A stretch of DNA of 64,000 nucleotides from Lachnospiraceae bacterium (GTDB lineage: Bacteria > Bacillota > Clostridia > Lachnospirales > Lachnospiraceae). The position numbers and the translations under genes were made by a program. The stretch is from assembly GCA_017411305.1 (NCBI GenBank), contig JAFQQI010000107.1:248001-312000 (forward strand). The letters run 5' to 3'. Each line of letters starts with the position of its first letter. Position 1 is the stretch's first letter. This document shows, piece by piece, positions 42,479 through 52,461 of this stretch. The notes beneath the pieces are model-generated. The model searched no databases. It saw only the letters and a program-made list of their open reading frames with translations, and was not told where the DNA came from.

Positions 42479-43168
42479 TTATAGATATTGCCGTTCTCCG
42501 AAAATGCCTGTACCTATACGCACATATGTAGCACCCTCCTCAATGGCAACTTCATAATCTCCTGTCATACCCATTGACAAAACATTCATACTAACATTAT
42601 CAATGTTTTTGTGATTTATGTCAACAGATAATTGCTTTAGCTGTGCAAAATATTGTCGATTATCTTCCGGGTTCTCAACATATGGTGCTATTGTCATCAG
42701 ACCTTTTATTTTAATTCCCGGCAAAACTGATATTGAACGGATGAATTGTTCTGTATCTTCCGGTTTTATACCAAATTTCGAATCTTCTCCGGAAATATTC
42801 ACTTCTATCAAAATAGACACACAAACATTCTTTTTAAGGGCTTCTTTGCTGATTTCCTCAGCTAATTTTAGCGAATCTACACTATGAATAAGAAATACCT
42901 TGTCTACAATATATTTTACTTTATTACGTTGGAGATGACCAATCATATGCCAACGGATATCCTTTGGCATGATATCGTATTTCTCAATAAGTTCCTGCAC
43001 TTTGTTTTCGCCAAAATCACGGCTGCCTGCGTTATATGCTTCCATAAGCATGGAAACAGGTTTCGTTTTGCTGACAGAAATTAGGGTTACATCCGTAAAA
43101 GTCCGTTTGCATTTTTGACAGGCAGTCTTGATATTTGTTTGAATCTGAGTTATATTTTCGGAAATCAT
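42479..43168 (-). CDS. pyridoxal-phosphate homeostasis protein YggS
   Basis: 229 residues; PLP Lys in LISVSKTKPVSML, DFGENKVQEL, WHMIGHLQRNKVK and LSMGMTGDYEVAI, all YggS/YlmE hallmarks. It binds PLP without a known reaction and balances vitamin B6 and amino acid pools. In the ylm/sepF cluster order. Confidence 0.94.
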   Translation of the reverse strand: MISENITQIQTNIKTACQKCKRTFTDVTLISVSKTKPVSMLMEAYNAGSRDFGENKVQELIEKYDIMPKDIRWHMIGHLQRNKVKYIVDKVFLIHSVDSLKLAEEISKEALKKNVCVSILIEVNISGEDSKFGIKPEDTEQFIRSISVLPGIKIKGLMTIAPYVENPEDNRQYFAQLKQLSVDINHKNIDNVSMNVLSMGMTGDYEVAIEEGATYVRIGTGIFGERQYL

Positions 43169-43182
43169 ATCAATTACCTCAT

Positions 43183-44580
43183 TTATTCATTGATAATTTC
43201 ATCTTCTTCTACACTGGACGCATCCAGTACAATATAATCGTATGCACTTAATCCGTATCGTGTATTGGATTTTACTACCGCATATTCATCATTTTGATAT
43301 AAAATATTAATTTGCTTAAAATCGGCATAGCCCTTATTAATATTATATACTCCGATTAAGGTACCACGCTTGCTGATAGACTGCTTTTGCATGGTTTCCG
43401 GCATTAAAATATAGTCTCCGATTCTAAGCTGCGAATCATCAAGATAATATTCCGTTTCAGTCTCATGGTAAATTGTGGATTCAATAAATTCTGTAGTTGC
43501 ATTACCGTTTTCATCAAAGGTTTCGCGCATAACACCGGTTTCTCCATTTGTGCCGCTTTTGGTAACGAAACTTTTAGGAACAATAAAAAATTCTTTTTCT
43601 ACTATGGAAGAATTCGGAATTTTCAAACCGGTTTCATCTTCAGTTATTAATTCGATATCAATAAAACGGTCAGTACAAAAGGTCATCATAGAGTTATTAA
43701 AGGTAAGCTTTACAAATACTTCGCCGTCAGGATTGGTATAAGTAGAAACCTCACCCCATGAAGTATTTTGATTCTTAAGAAATTTAACTTTTACATATTC
43801 CAATTCAATCAGTTCATTTGCTTTTTCCGAATCAGTTTGAATAACGATTGACCAATCTTCATTGGTAGAAAGCTTATATACCGGGTCACCGCTGGCAATC
43901 AGCTCATTGCTGATTAACTGGGTCTTTTCATATTCACTGTTTTTAAATAAATCACCTGTAAACTGCTCTAACGTTAAGTCTTCATATCCGTCTATGGAAT
44001 AAATAACAATACCGGATTTGGGAGCACTGCAAAATGCTACCAGCTCAGAAATACCGGAATTATTAATTTTATCAATATTATCCAGTATATTAGCATTGGC
44101 AAGTTTAAGAACAGTTCCGTTAACGTCGTATTTAAAATCATAAACCTGGGAAAAATTTGTTTCATTAAATTCAGTAGTAAAGCCTAAAATTTCTGTTTTT
44201 AATTCTGTAAGATCCTGTTCAGACAAGGAGTTTTCGCCACTTCCTTCATCATTCAGATATTCAGATAACTTTCCGGATTCATCCAGTGTATATACCAAAT
44301 TACCGACACCCACACGCTCTCCTTCTCTGGCATAATAATTAATATAGCCTGCCTGTGTAGCAGTAACGATTTCTTCAGAACGAAGAGCGATTCCCTGGTA
44401 AATATTGTTGGAGGTAAGGGAGCCTTCTTTAACTTCATAAGGAACAATATGCTTTGCTGTAAAATAACCGAAAATACAAACAATAATATAAACAAAAATT
44501 GCAGCAAAAATAAGCATGCCGATGTTAATGTTGAGTGGTTTTCTGTATTTAACTACATTATTGTTCTCGTTCCCGCTCAA
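43183..44580 (-). CDS. HlyD-like membrane-anchored protein in the sepF cluster
   Basis: 465 residues: short cytosolic N-terminus, one membrane helix (IGMLIFAAIFVYIIVCIFGYF), then a long extracellular part with a lipoyl/barrel-sandwich-like entry (GYINYYAREGERVGVGNLVYTLDESG) and beta-rich C-terminus. This resembles HlyD-type adaptors, but no transporter gene is adjacent. Proteins of this type sit next to yggS-sepF in clostridia, hinting at a cell-envelope or division role. Confidence 0.68.
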   Translation of the reverse strand: MSGNENNNVVKYRKPLNINIGMLIFAAIFVYIIVCIFGYFTAKHIVPYEVKEGSLTSNNIYQGIALRSEEIVTATQAGYINYYAREGERVGVGNLVYTLDESGKLSEYLNDEGSGENSLSEQDLTELKTEILGFTTEFNETNFSQVYDFKYDVNGTVLKLANANILDNIDKINNSGISELVAFCSAPKSGIVIYSIDGYEDLTLEQFTGDLFKNSEYEKTQLISNELIASGDPVYKLSTNEDWSIVIQTDSEKANELIELEYVKVKFLKNQNTSWGEVSTYTNPDGEVFVKLTFNNSMMTFCTDRFIDIELITEDETGLKIPNSSIVEKEFFIVPKSFVTKSGTNGETGVMRETFDENGNATTEFIESTIYHETETEYYLDDSQLRIGDYILMPETMQKQSISKRGTLIGVYNINKGYADFKQINILYQNDEYAVVKSNTRYGLSAYDYIVLDASSVEEDEIINE

Positions 44581-44634
44581 GTGCTTAAGTCTCCTTTCAA
44601 AGTAATTTTATAATATAGGAATATTATGCTTTAA

Positions 44635-44664
44635 AAAAACCCCAGAATCACATCCGGGGTTTTT
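44635..44664 (-). terminator. terminator of the P-loop gene
   Basis: AAAAACCCC (44635-44643) pairs with GGGGTTTTT (44656-44664); on the minus strand the stem continues into a T run. Confidence 0.8.
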
Positions 44665-44699
44665 ATGTAATAATTTGAAACTTCTTGTATTGTAATTTC

Positions 44700-45119
44700 T
44701 TATAATGATACAATCACTTTATCTTTCAATGAAGCTGAAAGTTCATCTTCATCTAATGACACACTTAAAATAAAGTTTACTCCGAATTTAGTACTGATTG
44801 CTTCTAACTTTTCGATGATAGATTCAATATCACCATCTTCTTTACATGCAATCTTTAAAAAGCTGTCAAAATACATCTGCTGTAAATCATGATCCTGTGA
44901 AATGATTCCACAAATAAATCCAACAAATTCGTCTGAACTGGTAATCATGTAGTCCGAAACATCAATCAGTCTGATTTTGTTATTCAGCTCATACATATGT
45001 TTCGCACTCTTGTCCAGATAAACGATGTTGCCGGATACATTCTGTACTTCAGTATTAACTTTATCTAACAAATGTTTCGTTTTGCCTTTTCCCTTTTTTC
45101 CGATAATTAATTGAACCAT
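44700..45119 (-). CDS. small P-loop protein, unknown
   Basis: The ATG at 45119 follows GGAGGG. The 139-residue protein starts with a P-loop (LIIGKKGKGKTKHL, residues 4-17), then NIVYLDKSAKHMYELN and a late FILSVSLDEDEL. It lacks a clear Walker B and is shorter than most AAA or kinase folds. No family named with confidence. It is monocistronic, between the carboxypeptidase gene and the HlyD-like gene. Confidence 0.65.
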   Translation of the reverse strand: MVQLIIGKKGKGKTKHLLDKVNTEVQNVSGNIVYLDKSAKHMYELNNKIRLIDVSDYMITSSDEFVGFICGIISQDHDLQQMYFDSFLKIACKEDGDIESIIEKLEAISTKFGVNFILSVSLDEDELSASLKDKVIVSL

Positions 45120-45219
45120 TGGTAATCCCTCCTGAAGTATATTCAATATATATAGAGTCTGAATCAGACAATATATAACGTATTTTTATTATAAGATATA
45201 ATGCATTAAAAAACAACAG

Positions 45220-46212
45220 TTAATTGTTGATTTGGGTTAATAATTCAGACATTAATGTATACAAATCATCTCTACTATCAGCCCTTAGGACTACAGAAAT
45301 GTAAGGATTTCCTGCAGTGTCTCTGGAAATTAACACAAGACAGTGTCCTGCTGCATTGGTGGTTCCTGTCTTACCGCCGTGTACAGTAACTCCTGTGGGA
45401 GCTTGCGCTTCTCCCTGAAGATAATGATTCGTGCTGTTAACAGTAATTTCTTTTGCATCACCGGAGGCGTTATGATAAACGGTAGTATATGAATTCATTC
45501 CGATGATTTCATTAAATAAATCATACTGAATGGCTGCATTCATAATCAGATACAGGTCATATACTGTTGTATAATGATTATCATCCGATAAGCCATGGGG
45601 ATTTACAAAGTTGGTATTGGTCGCTCCCAAGGCTAAGGCTTCCTCATTCATTAGCTTGGCGAATTCTTCTACAGAACCTGCTACTCCTTCCGCAACCATA
45701 ATTGCAGCATCATTTGCAGAGTTTATCAACAATATGTGAAGGGCCTGGGCAAGTGTCATCTGGTCGCCTTCTTTAAGTCCGCATGTCTGTGCATCAGATT
45801 CAAGCTTGGTAACGTTAGAAGATGCGGTAAGAAGCATATCTGTAGAACCATGCTTTAATGCAACAAGTGCTGTCATTACTTTGGTAAGAGAAGCCGGATA
45901 AAGCTTGTCATGTACATTTTTGGCATAAATAGTTTCCTTGCTGTTTAAATCAAATAAAGCAGCACCAGATGCATTACTCATATCTACGGATGATGTATTG
46001 ACATTTCCTTCCGTCACACAAAGTTCTGCCGCAAAGGGGACAGCTGCCAATGCTTCTTCCTCAAGATTAACAATGCGAAAACTGCTGGTATCAGAATTCA
46101 CTGAATATGGTAGTTTGTAACTCATGCCGCAACCAACAAGCATAAAAAGCATACCTAAGATTATAAATGCAGCTATACATTTTTTGGTTTGATGTTTATT
46201 TATAATTTTCAC
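45220..46212 (-). CDS. D-alanyl-D-alanine carboxypeptidase, lipoprotein
   Basis: Start GTG 46212. 330 residues; lipoprotein signal peptide with lipobox LVGC (Cys 28), then the PBP5-type domain: SxxK in PASLTKVMTAL, SxN in NSANDA, and KTG in GGKTGTT. It trims the terminal D-Ala from peptidoglycan stem peptides outside the cell. Its start lies inside the 3' end of mgsA (17-base overlap). Confidence 0.92.
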   Translation of the reverse strand: MKIINKHQTKKCIAAFIILGMLFMLVGCGMSYKLPYSVNSDTSSFRIVNLEEEALAAVPFAAELCVTEGNVNTSSVDMSNASGAALFDLNSKETIYAKNVHDKLYPASLTKVMTALVALKHGSTDMLLTASSNVTKLESDAQTCGLKEGDQMTLAQALHILLINSANDAAIMVAEGVAGSVEEFAKLMNEEALALGATNTNFVNPHGLSDDNHYTTVYDLYLIMNAAIQYDLFNEIIGMNSYTTVYHNASGDAKEITVNSTNHYLQGEAQAPTGVTVHGGKTGTTNAAGHCLVLISRDTAGNPYISVVLRADSRDDLYTLMSELLTQINN

Positions 46213-46591
46213 GCCACTCCAAATCTCCTCTGTCCAAAGACTTCACCAGTAATTCAGCCGTTGCAAGATTCGTTGCCAGAGGAATATTATACATATCACA
46301 AAAACGGACTACATTATTGACATCAGGTTCATGCATTTTTTTGGTAACCGGATCACGCAGAAAAATTACCAAATCAAGCTGATTATGCTCAATTTGGGCA
46401 CATAACTGCTGCTCTCCGCCTAAATGTCCGGCCAGATATTTGTGTATATTTAAATTTGTCACTTCTTCAATCAATCTTCCTGTAGTACCCGTAGCATACA
46501 ATTCATTCTTGGATAGAATACCTCTGTATGCAATACAGAAATTTTGCATGAGCTTCTTTTTCGCATCGTGTGCAATTAAAGCAATATTCAT
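46196..46591 (-). CDS. mgsA: methylglyoxal synthase
   Basis: 131 residues with MNIALIAHDAKKKLM, TGTTGRLIEE, GHLGGEQQLCAQI and LRDPVTKKMHEPDV, the active-site blocks. It converts dihydroxyacetone phosphate to methylglyoxal and phosphate, bypassing lower glycolysis when phosphate is short. AGGAGG precedes the ATG. Confidence 0.95.
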   Translation of the reverse strand: MNIALIAHDAKKKLMQNFCIAYRGILSKNELYATGTTGRLIEEVTNLNIHKYLAGHLGGEQQLCAQIEHNQLDLVIFLRDPVTKKMHEPDVNNVVRFCDMYNIPLATNLATAELLVKSLDRGDLEWRENYK

Positions 46592-46634
46592 AAAATATAA
46601 CCCCTCCTGAAAACCCTTATTAGCTTATTATACA

Positions 46635-47741
46635 TCATTTTTGCTTACATTGTAACCCCACATTTAAAACAAATCCTATTCCGATAAAGGAACTGATTAA
46701 TGAAGTAAGGCCATAGCTCACAAAAGGAAGCGGTAGTCCCGTATTTGGAAGCAGATATGTTACAACACCGATATTAACAAATGCCTGAAAGCCAATTTGA
46801 GCACCGATACCGGCTGCAATTATCGTTCCGGCAATATCTTTGGCACGTCTGGCGGTTAAAAAGCATTCCATACTGATGAATAAAATTAAAAATACAACTG
46901 TACAGGTGCCGATAAATCCAAATTCTTCACCAATTACTGCAAAAATAAAGTCGGTTTGTTGCTCTGCTATAAAGTCTGCATTTTTTACAGAACTGATTTG
47001 GTTATTTTTATAGCCTTTACCATTTAACTGTCCGGAACCGATTGCCATAACTGAGTACTCCTGCTGATAGCCTTCAGCATTAGCATATTCTTCACGATTA
47101 AAGAAGGCGAGAATTCTGTTTCTCTGATAATCGTTAATCAGTGTCTGGTCGGGTTGCATAATCAGTGTAATGATAATAATAGCGGCAGGTATAAATACTG
47201 CTAAAATACCAATTATAATTTTCCAACTGATCCCTCCCACGAACATAATGGTACAGAATATCAAACAAATGATAATTGTGGTAGATAAATCCGGTTGTTT
47301 AAAAACTAAAACAGCAGGAATTGCGAATAAAACCACACATGCTATAATAAATTGAAATGTATTCAGTTTTTCCTGATGCTTTAAAATAAATTGGGCAAAA
47401 AACAAAATAATAAAAACTTTTGCAATTTCGGAAGGCTGAAAACGGATGCCGCCAAGTTCAAGCCACCTTTGTGCTCCGCCGGCGTCATTACCCATAAAAA
47501 TAACTAATATAAGCAATATCGCATTAAATATGTAAATAACCCAGTAAAAATAAAGAATGACTGCATAATCAAATAAAGATATAACAAGCATCAGGAAAAT
47601 GCCGAAGGCAAATCCGAGAATCTGCTTGGTCTGGAGAGATTCCTGGGCACTGCCTACGGCAATAATTCCGATGACTGCTAAAGCAATTACCATTATCACC
47701 AGTTTGAAATTATAATCCCGTATTTTATAATGCTTTAACAT
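46635..47741 (-). CDS. rodA: RodA/FtsW-type peptidoglycan glycosyltransferase (SEDS)
   Basis: 368 residues, about ten membrane helices; SEDS motifs WLELGGIRFQPSEIAKV and LPNTGLPLPFVSYGLTSLI. SEDS proteins polymerise glycan strands with a partner class B PBP, here probably the PBP2 at 49591. Placement with min and mre genes supports RodA over FtsW. Confidence 0.93.
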   Translation of the reverse strand: MLKHYKIRDYNFKLVIMVIALAVIGIIAVGSAQESLQTKQILGFAFGIFLMLVISLFDYAVILYFYWVIYIFNAILLILVIFMGNDAGGAQRWLELGGIRFQPSEIAKVFIILFFAQFILKHQEKLNTFQFIIACVVLFAIPAVLVFKQPDLSTTIIICLIFCTIMFVGGISWKIIIGILAVFIPAAIIIITLIMQPDQTLINDYQRNRILAFFNREEYANAEGYQQEYSVMAIGSGQLNGKGYKNNQISSVKNADFIAEQQTDFIFAVIGEEFGFIGTCTVVFLILFISMECFLTARRAKDIAGTIIAAGIGAQIGFQAFVNIGVVTYLLPNTGLPLPFVSYGLTSLISSFIGIGFVLNVGLQCKQK

Positions 47742-47767
47742 ATAATAACCTTTCCCGTATAAGTGCT

Positions 47768-48034
47768 TTATTTAGTATGTAAATCCAGAATGGGGATATT
47801 AGCATATAGGGTAGGCGTCTTGCCTTGTCCCTTACTTCCGGTTTTACTGATTTGTATTTCCATGGTTTGAGTATCAATTTTCATGTACTTTGATATGACT
47901 TTTGCAATATCATTTTTTATCATTTCCATCATTTCCGGTGAACAATTGACTCTATCAGAAATGAGAAGTATTTTTAATCTGTCTTTGGCAATTTCCTTTG
48001 ATTTCTTTCTTCTGAAAATATGTCTGATTCCCAT
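47768..48034 (-). CDS. minE: cell division topological specificity factor MinE
   Basis: 88 residues: MinD-stimulating N-terminus, then AKDRLKILLISDR and a conserved DLHTK-type end (MEIQISKTGSKGQGK). It drives MinCD off the membrane to leave midcell free. Follows minD by 11 bases. Confidence 0.9.
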   Translation of the reverse strand: MGIRHIFRRKKSKEIAKDRLKILLISDRVNCSPEMMEMIKNDIAKVISKYMKIDTQTMEIQISKTGSKGQGKTPTLYANIPILDLHTK

Positions 48035-48045
48035 AGAGCACCTCC

Positions 48046-48837
48046 TTAATTTTTGTGAAAAATACCTGACATGCGCATCCAGAAAGAAATAGTCTTATCA
48101 AGTTCTAAATAAGGAACTTCTTTCCCTGAGACACGATAGCATATATTTTGATATGCCTTACCTGCCATGGTATGATTTCCTACAAGAGGTTCTCCCTGAT
48201 TGGTTGCAATAACAACATTTTCATCATCAGGCACAATTCCGATAAGCGGAATGGATAAAATATCTACAACATCAGAAGAACTCATCATCTCACCCCGTTT
48301 TACCATTTCGGGACGTAACCTATTGATAATTAAATCAATTTTTTTAAATTCATTTGCTTCCAAAAGACCAATGATTCTGTCAGCATCGCGAATGGCGGAT
48401 ACTTCCGGTGTAGTAACTACCAGTGCTCTGTCAGCTCCGGCAATTGCATTTTTAAAACCTTGTTCAATGCCGGCCGGGCAATCAATAATTACATAATCAA
48501 AGGTTTCACGAAGCTGATTTACTATTTTTACCATTTCTTCCGGAGTAACAGATGTTTTATCTTTAGTTTGAGCTGAAGGCATTAAAAACAGACTTGGATG
48601 ACGCTTATCTTTTATCAATGCCTGCTTGATACGGCATTTATTTTCGATGACGTCTACAAGGTTATATACAATTCTGTTTTCGAGCCCCATTACAACATCG
48701 AGATTTCTTAATCCGATATCGGCATCAATTAATACTACTTTTTTGCCCAAGGCAGCAAGACCTGTTCCAACGTTTGCAGATGTGGTGGTCTTTCCCACAC
48801 CGCCTTTCCCTGACGTGACGACAATTACTTCACTCAT
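48046..48837 (-). CDS. minD: septum site-determining ATPase MinD
   Basis: 263 residues with the deviant Walker A GKGGVGKTTTSANVG, DADIGLRNLDVVMG and DCPAGIEQGFKNAI. The C-terminal amphipathic helix (ISFWMRMSGIFHK) binds the membrane. ATP-bound MinD recruits MinC to block FtsZ assembly away from midcell. Confidence 0.96.
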   Translation of the reverse strand: MSEVIVVTSGKGGVGKTTTSANVGTGLAALGKKVVLIDADIGLRNLDVVMGLENRIVYNLVDVIENKCRIKQALIKDKRHPSLFLMPSAQTKDKTSVTPEEMVKIVNQLRETFDYVIIDCPAGIEQGFKNAIAGADRALVVTTPEVSAIRDADRIIGLLEANEFKKIDLIINRLRPEMVKRGEMMSSSDVVDILSIPLIGIVPDDENVVIATNQGEPLVGNHTMAGKAYQNICYRVSGKEVPYLELDKTISFWMRMSGIFHKN

Positions 48838-48883
48838 TGTAATTACCTCCTAAATGAATTAATCACGTCCACCGGAAAATACC

Positions 48884-49567
48884 TTATACAGGTAATTCTT
48901 CCAGCAATTCTTTAGTAAGGGAATCCATTACGATTTTGTTATTTTTTACGTAAGCGATTTTCGGCTGTACTTTTGGTTTGATAGACCATTTGCTGACTTT
49001 TTCTTTTGAAATATATTTGAAATCACCTATTTTAAGCTTCTCAGGTGACATTTCAAGCGCAGCAACATAATGTCTGGCATCGCCGTTTCCGCCGGCATAA
49101 GCTTCTCCGTATAAGCCACCAAGAACAATAATGTTTTTGGCAGAAACAATTGCAGAGCCGGGATAAACATCGCCGAGGATTACGATACTTGATTCTGTTT
49201 CAAGCATCTGTCCGTTTTTTAGGGTGCCTCTATAAAACTGGCCTTCGCTTCCAATGGTTTCTTCGGAAGAAAAGCCGCTCTGTGACAATGCTTTTACAAA
49301 CTGTCGCTCGGTTTCTTCATCTTCACCCACAAGACAGGCAATATGAATATCTGAATTTTCTGCAATAACATCTAATATTTGCTTCTCTTCGTTTTCTGAC
49401 ATTTGTCTTCCTTTTAAGGAAAGTGCCATGGTTGCATCTTTAAAGAAGCTGCTTGATTCCTTAAATTTGATGGCAATGTCTATGAGAAGCTGCTCAAATT
49501 CAAGCTCAGGATCTAAATGCAATACAATGCCGCTCGGCAGACTTTTGATAATGACTGAATTTTTCAT
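48884..49567 (-). CDS. minC: septum site-determining protein MinC
   Basis: 227 residues: N-terminal FtsZ-inhibiting domain and a C-terminal beta-helix with ILGDVYPGSAIVSAKNIIVL, GGLYGEAYAGGNGD and ALEMSPEKLKIGD. It is the inhibitor recruited by MinD, encoded next. Confidence 0.93.
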   Translation of the reverse strand: MKNSVIIKSLPSGIVLHLDPELEFEQLLIDIAIKFKESSSFFKDATMALSLKGRQMSENEEKQILDVIAENSDIHIACLVGEDEETERQFVKALSQSGFSSEETIGSEGQFYRGTLKNGQMLETESSIVILGDVYPGSAIVSAKNIIVLGGLYGEAYAGGNGDARHYVAALEMSPEKLKIGDFKYISKEKVSKWSIKPKVQPKIAYVKNNKIVMDSLTKELLEELPV

Positions 49568-49590
49568 GCATCTGTTACTCCTTAAATCGT

Positions 49591-52461
49591 TTAATCAGTA
49601 ACTGCAGTACTGTCTGTCATTTTAATAGCAGTACCTGTAATCAGTTCTTCTTCGGAAGCAAGTTCATAATAATAACGGATTACATCTTTGCTAAGTTGTG
49701 CAGCATAAGTGGAGGTATATCCGTATGCAATTCTGGTAGCAATGGAAATTTCCGGTTCTTCATATGGTGCAAATCCTACAAATAATGCATGGTTTGCACG
49801 ATTTTTATTTTCTTCGGCAGTACCGGTCTTACCGGCAACAGTTACGCCGATATCATTAAAGTAATATTTTGATTCTACAACTTTTCGCATACCTGATTGA
49901 ATTGCCTTCCACTCAGAAGGCTCCAAATGTACCATGTTTCTCACAGAAGCCTGATTTTCCTCTAAAAGATTACCGCTATGATCTGTAATCTTATTAATGA
50001 GAGTTAAATTATAACATGTACCGCTGTTTGCAACAGTTGTTACATAACGGGCAAGCCCTACTGTGGTATAGCTGTTGGTACCCTGTCCGATAGCAGAACG
50101 AACAGCGTCTGTATCAGAAATCTGTGGCGTTGCTTCTTCGATTTCAATACCGGAGGTTTCGGAAAGACCGTACATATCAGCATAATAAGCAAGCCTTTCA
50201 AGACCAAGATTCGGTGAATAATTATTACCGGTAAGTCCAAGACGATAACCAAGCTCATAAAAATATACGTTACAGGAATCCTTTATGGCATTTGTTACAT
50301 TAATGGAGCCATGACTTCCTTTTCCGTAAATCCAACAGCGCGGAGGCGGCTCAATCAACGTAAATTGACCGTCACAGCGGAAGGTGGATGTGGTGCTGAT
50401 TACTCCGTCTTTCAGACCTGCAGTTGAAGATACCATTTTAAATGTAGAACCGGGCGCGGTTTTCTGCTGAGTTGCATAATTTATCATCGGAGTTGATAAA
50501 TCGTTTAACAACTGTGAAAAGTACTCTGCATCCACTCCGTTTGCCATTCTATTATTGTCGTATCCGGGATAAGAAACCAGTGCAAGCACTTCACCGGTAT
50601 TTACATCAGTAATGACCATAGAACCGCTACATGGGTCAAGTGCCAGTTGCGCCGGAGTAATATCAAGATTCTGAATGCGGTTCATGATAAAGGTATAAGA
50701 CGAAATAGCGCCTCTTTCAAAGCGGTTAAGCTCCTCTTCATCCACCACAACCAGATTCTGTTCAAGTAGTAAACGACAGATTTGCTTTCCGGTAATACTA
50801 TCATCTTTTATCATGTATTTATACATTTTTTTAGCGAAAGCATTATTATCAGTAAGTTCTTCAAAAATATATTCAATGATTTGAGTATAGATTTCATCTG
50901 AATCAGAGTACTTATTGTCAAGCTTAAGCTTAGTAACATCTACCCAATTCATGGCAATGGCATAATTAATATATTCGTTTAGGCTAATTACCTCATCAAT
51001 GGTCCATGCAATATAGGTTTCATCTGAGGTATCCACTTCACTTCGCATGATAATACCATTATCATAGAGCATTTCTGCAATAAAACTTTCGTAAACCTGA
51101 TATTCTTGTTTTAATTTCTTATATGGGGTGCAGGATTCCGTTAGTTCTTCGCGTAACTTTTCAAACACATTATCCTTTCTGGAAAGAAATGTTTCAAGTA
51201 CGGCTTTTTCTGTTTCGCCGGCACCGGGACTGCTGAAGTGTTCCGTATCAATGATATTGTTATTAATCAATGCAAAATAGACATCATAAATCGGAATCTT
51301 AATCTTACTGCTGCTAACATCTTCCGTATTAAAATCACGGGCATTAATGATATTGGTATAAAGAATACTTGCCAGTTTCTCTTCCAGAATTTTATAAGCT
51401 GCAATTTGTAAATCCTTGTCAATAGACAGATACACATCTTTTCCGGCAATAGGTTCCACATAATTACTGGTTTCAATTACTTTACCCACACTGTTAACAA
51501 ATACGGTTTCACTTCCTTTTTTTCCCTGAAGGAAGCTTTCCATAGACTTTTCGATGCCAAGTTTTCCGACTGTATCATTCAGACTATAGGAATCTTTACC
51601 ATAGGTTTCTGTAAGTGCTTGCAGTTCTTCTTGAGAAACCTTACCGGTATAACCGATAATTTGAGAAAAATAAATACTGTCAACATATTTACGGATTGTG
51701 TCTTCCATAATGGAAACACCTTGTAATTCATTACAATTTTCCATAATGACAGCAACGGATGCTTCGCTTACATCGGTTGCCACAGTAGTTGCAATATATT
51801 TTTGATAACTGTTGTTGTTCATGTCATAGCGAATGGTTAAGATTTTGAGCACCTCTTCCTTGCTATAGCCTTTCCCGGGCAAAAAGGTATCCTCAGTATC
51901 ATCGGTAGTGTAATCTCCGATACGGAATCTGTCCCAACCGCATAAATAATCTACAACATCTGCCGCTGTCGCAGCTTTTTCTTTTTCTTCCAGCTTATCA
52001 ATAGTGTTATGACCGTATACATCAGCTAAGAAACGAAGAAGCTGCGTACCTTCCACTGTAAAGGCATAGTTACCGCTTTTGTCTAAAATAACCTTAAAAT
52101 CGCTGACGGTAGTATCTCCGTTTTCTTCCAGTATCTGAATTAACGAATAAATCGTAGAATTCAAATTGTAATTTTTCATTTTACCGCTTTCGTATACATC
52201 TTCGATGGTTACGGAATGTGCAAGCTCATTATAAGCCAGCAAGTTACCGTTACGATCATAAATACAGCCGCGGCTTCCCTGAATGGTACGCTCTTTCATA
52301 ATTTTGGTTGCAAAAGAATCCAGATAGTTTTCTCCGTTGACAATCTGTAGTTCAAACAATCTGTTAATAATAATTACCGCAATAGTAATCATAACCAAAA
52401 TCATGACAAACACTCTGGAAGTAACCATATTCAAAAAGTTTTCTTTGAATTCCTCAAACAA
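49591..52461 (-). CDS. penicillin-binding protein 2 (class B, elongation), unusually long
   Basis: I favour TTG 52461 behind AAAGGAG; the frame opens to TTG 52494 inside mreD. About 956 residues: N-terminal membrane helix, PBP dimer domain (GSRGCIYDRNGNLLAYN), then the transpeptidase with SxxK (GSTFKMVS), SxN (DSCNVYF) and KTG (GKTGTAEENK). PBP2 relatives are commonly 600-700 residues; the extra length is ~250 residues inserted before the catalytic domain (around 340-590). It cross-links peptidoglycan with RodA along the cell wall. Confidence 0.9.
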   Translation of the reverse strand: MFEEFKENFLNMVTSRVFVMILVMITIAVIIINRLFELQIVNGENYLDSFATKIMKERTIQGSRGCIYDRNGNLLAYNELAHSVTIEDVYESGKMKNYNLNSTIYSLIQILEENGDTTVSDFKVILDKSGNYAFTVEGTQLLRFLADVYGHNTIDKLEEKEKAATAADVVDYLCGWDRFRIGDYTTDDTEDTFLPGKGYSKEEVLKILTIRYDMNNNSYQKYIATTVATDVSEASVAVIMENCNELQGVSIMEDTIRKYVDSIYFSQIIGYTGKVSQEELQALTETYGKDSYSLNDTVGKLGIEKSMESFLQGKKGSETVFVNSVGKVIETSNYVEPIAGKDVYLSIDKDLQIAAYKILEEKLASILYTNIINARDFNTEDVSSSKIKIPIYDVYFALINNNIIDTEHFSSPGAGETEKAVLETFLSRKDNVFEKLREELTESCTPYKKLKQEYQVYESFIAEMLYDNGIIMRSEVDTSDETYIAWTIDEVISLNEYINYAIAMNWVDVTKLKLDNKYSDSDEIYTQIIEYIFEELTDNNAFAKKMYKYMIKDDSITGKQICRLLLEQNLVVVDEEELNRFERGAISSYTFIMNRIQNLDITPAQLALDPCSGSMVITDVNTGEVLALVSYPGYDNNRMANGVDAEYFSQLLNDLSTPMINYATQQKTAPGSTFKMVSSTAGLKDGVISTTSTFRCDGQFTLIEPPPRCWIYGKGSHGSINVTNAIKDSCNVYFYELGYRLGLTGNNYSPNLGLERLAYYADMYGLSETSGIEIEEATPQISDTDAVRSAIGQGTNSYTTVGLARYVTTVANSGTCYNLTLINKITDHSGNLLEENQASVRNMVHLEPSEWKAIQSGMRKVVESKYYFNDIGVTVAGKTGTAEENKNRANHALFVGFAPYEEPEISIATRIAYGYTSTYAAQLSKDVIRYYYELASEEELITGTAIKMTDSTAVTD

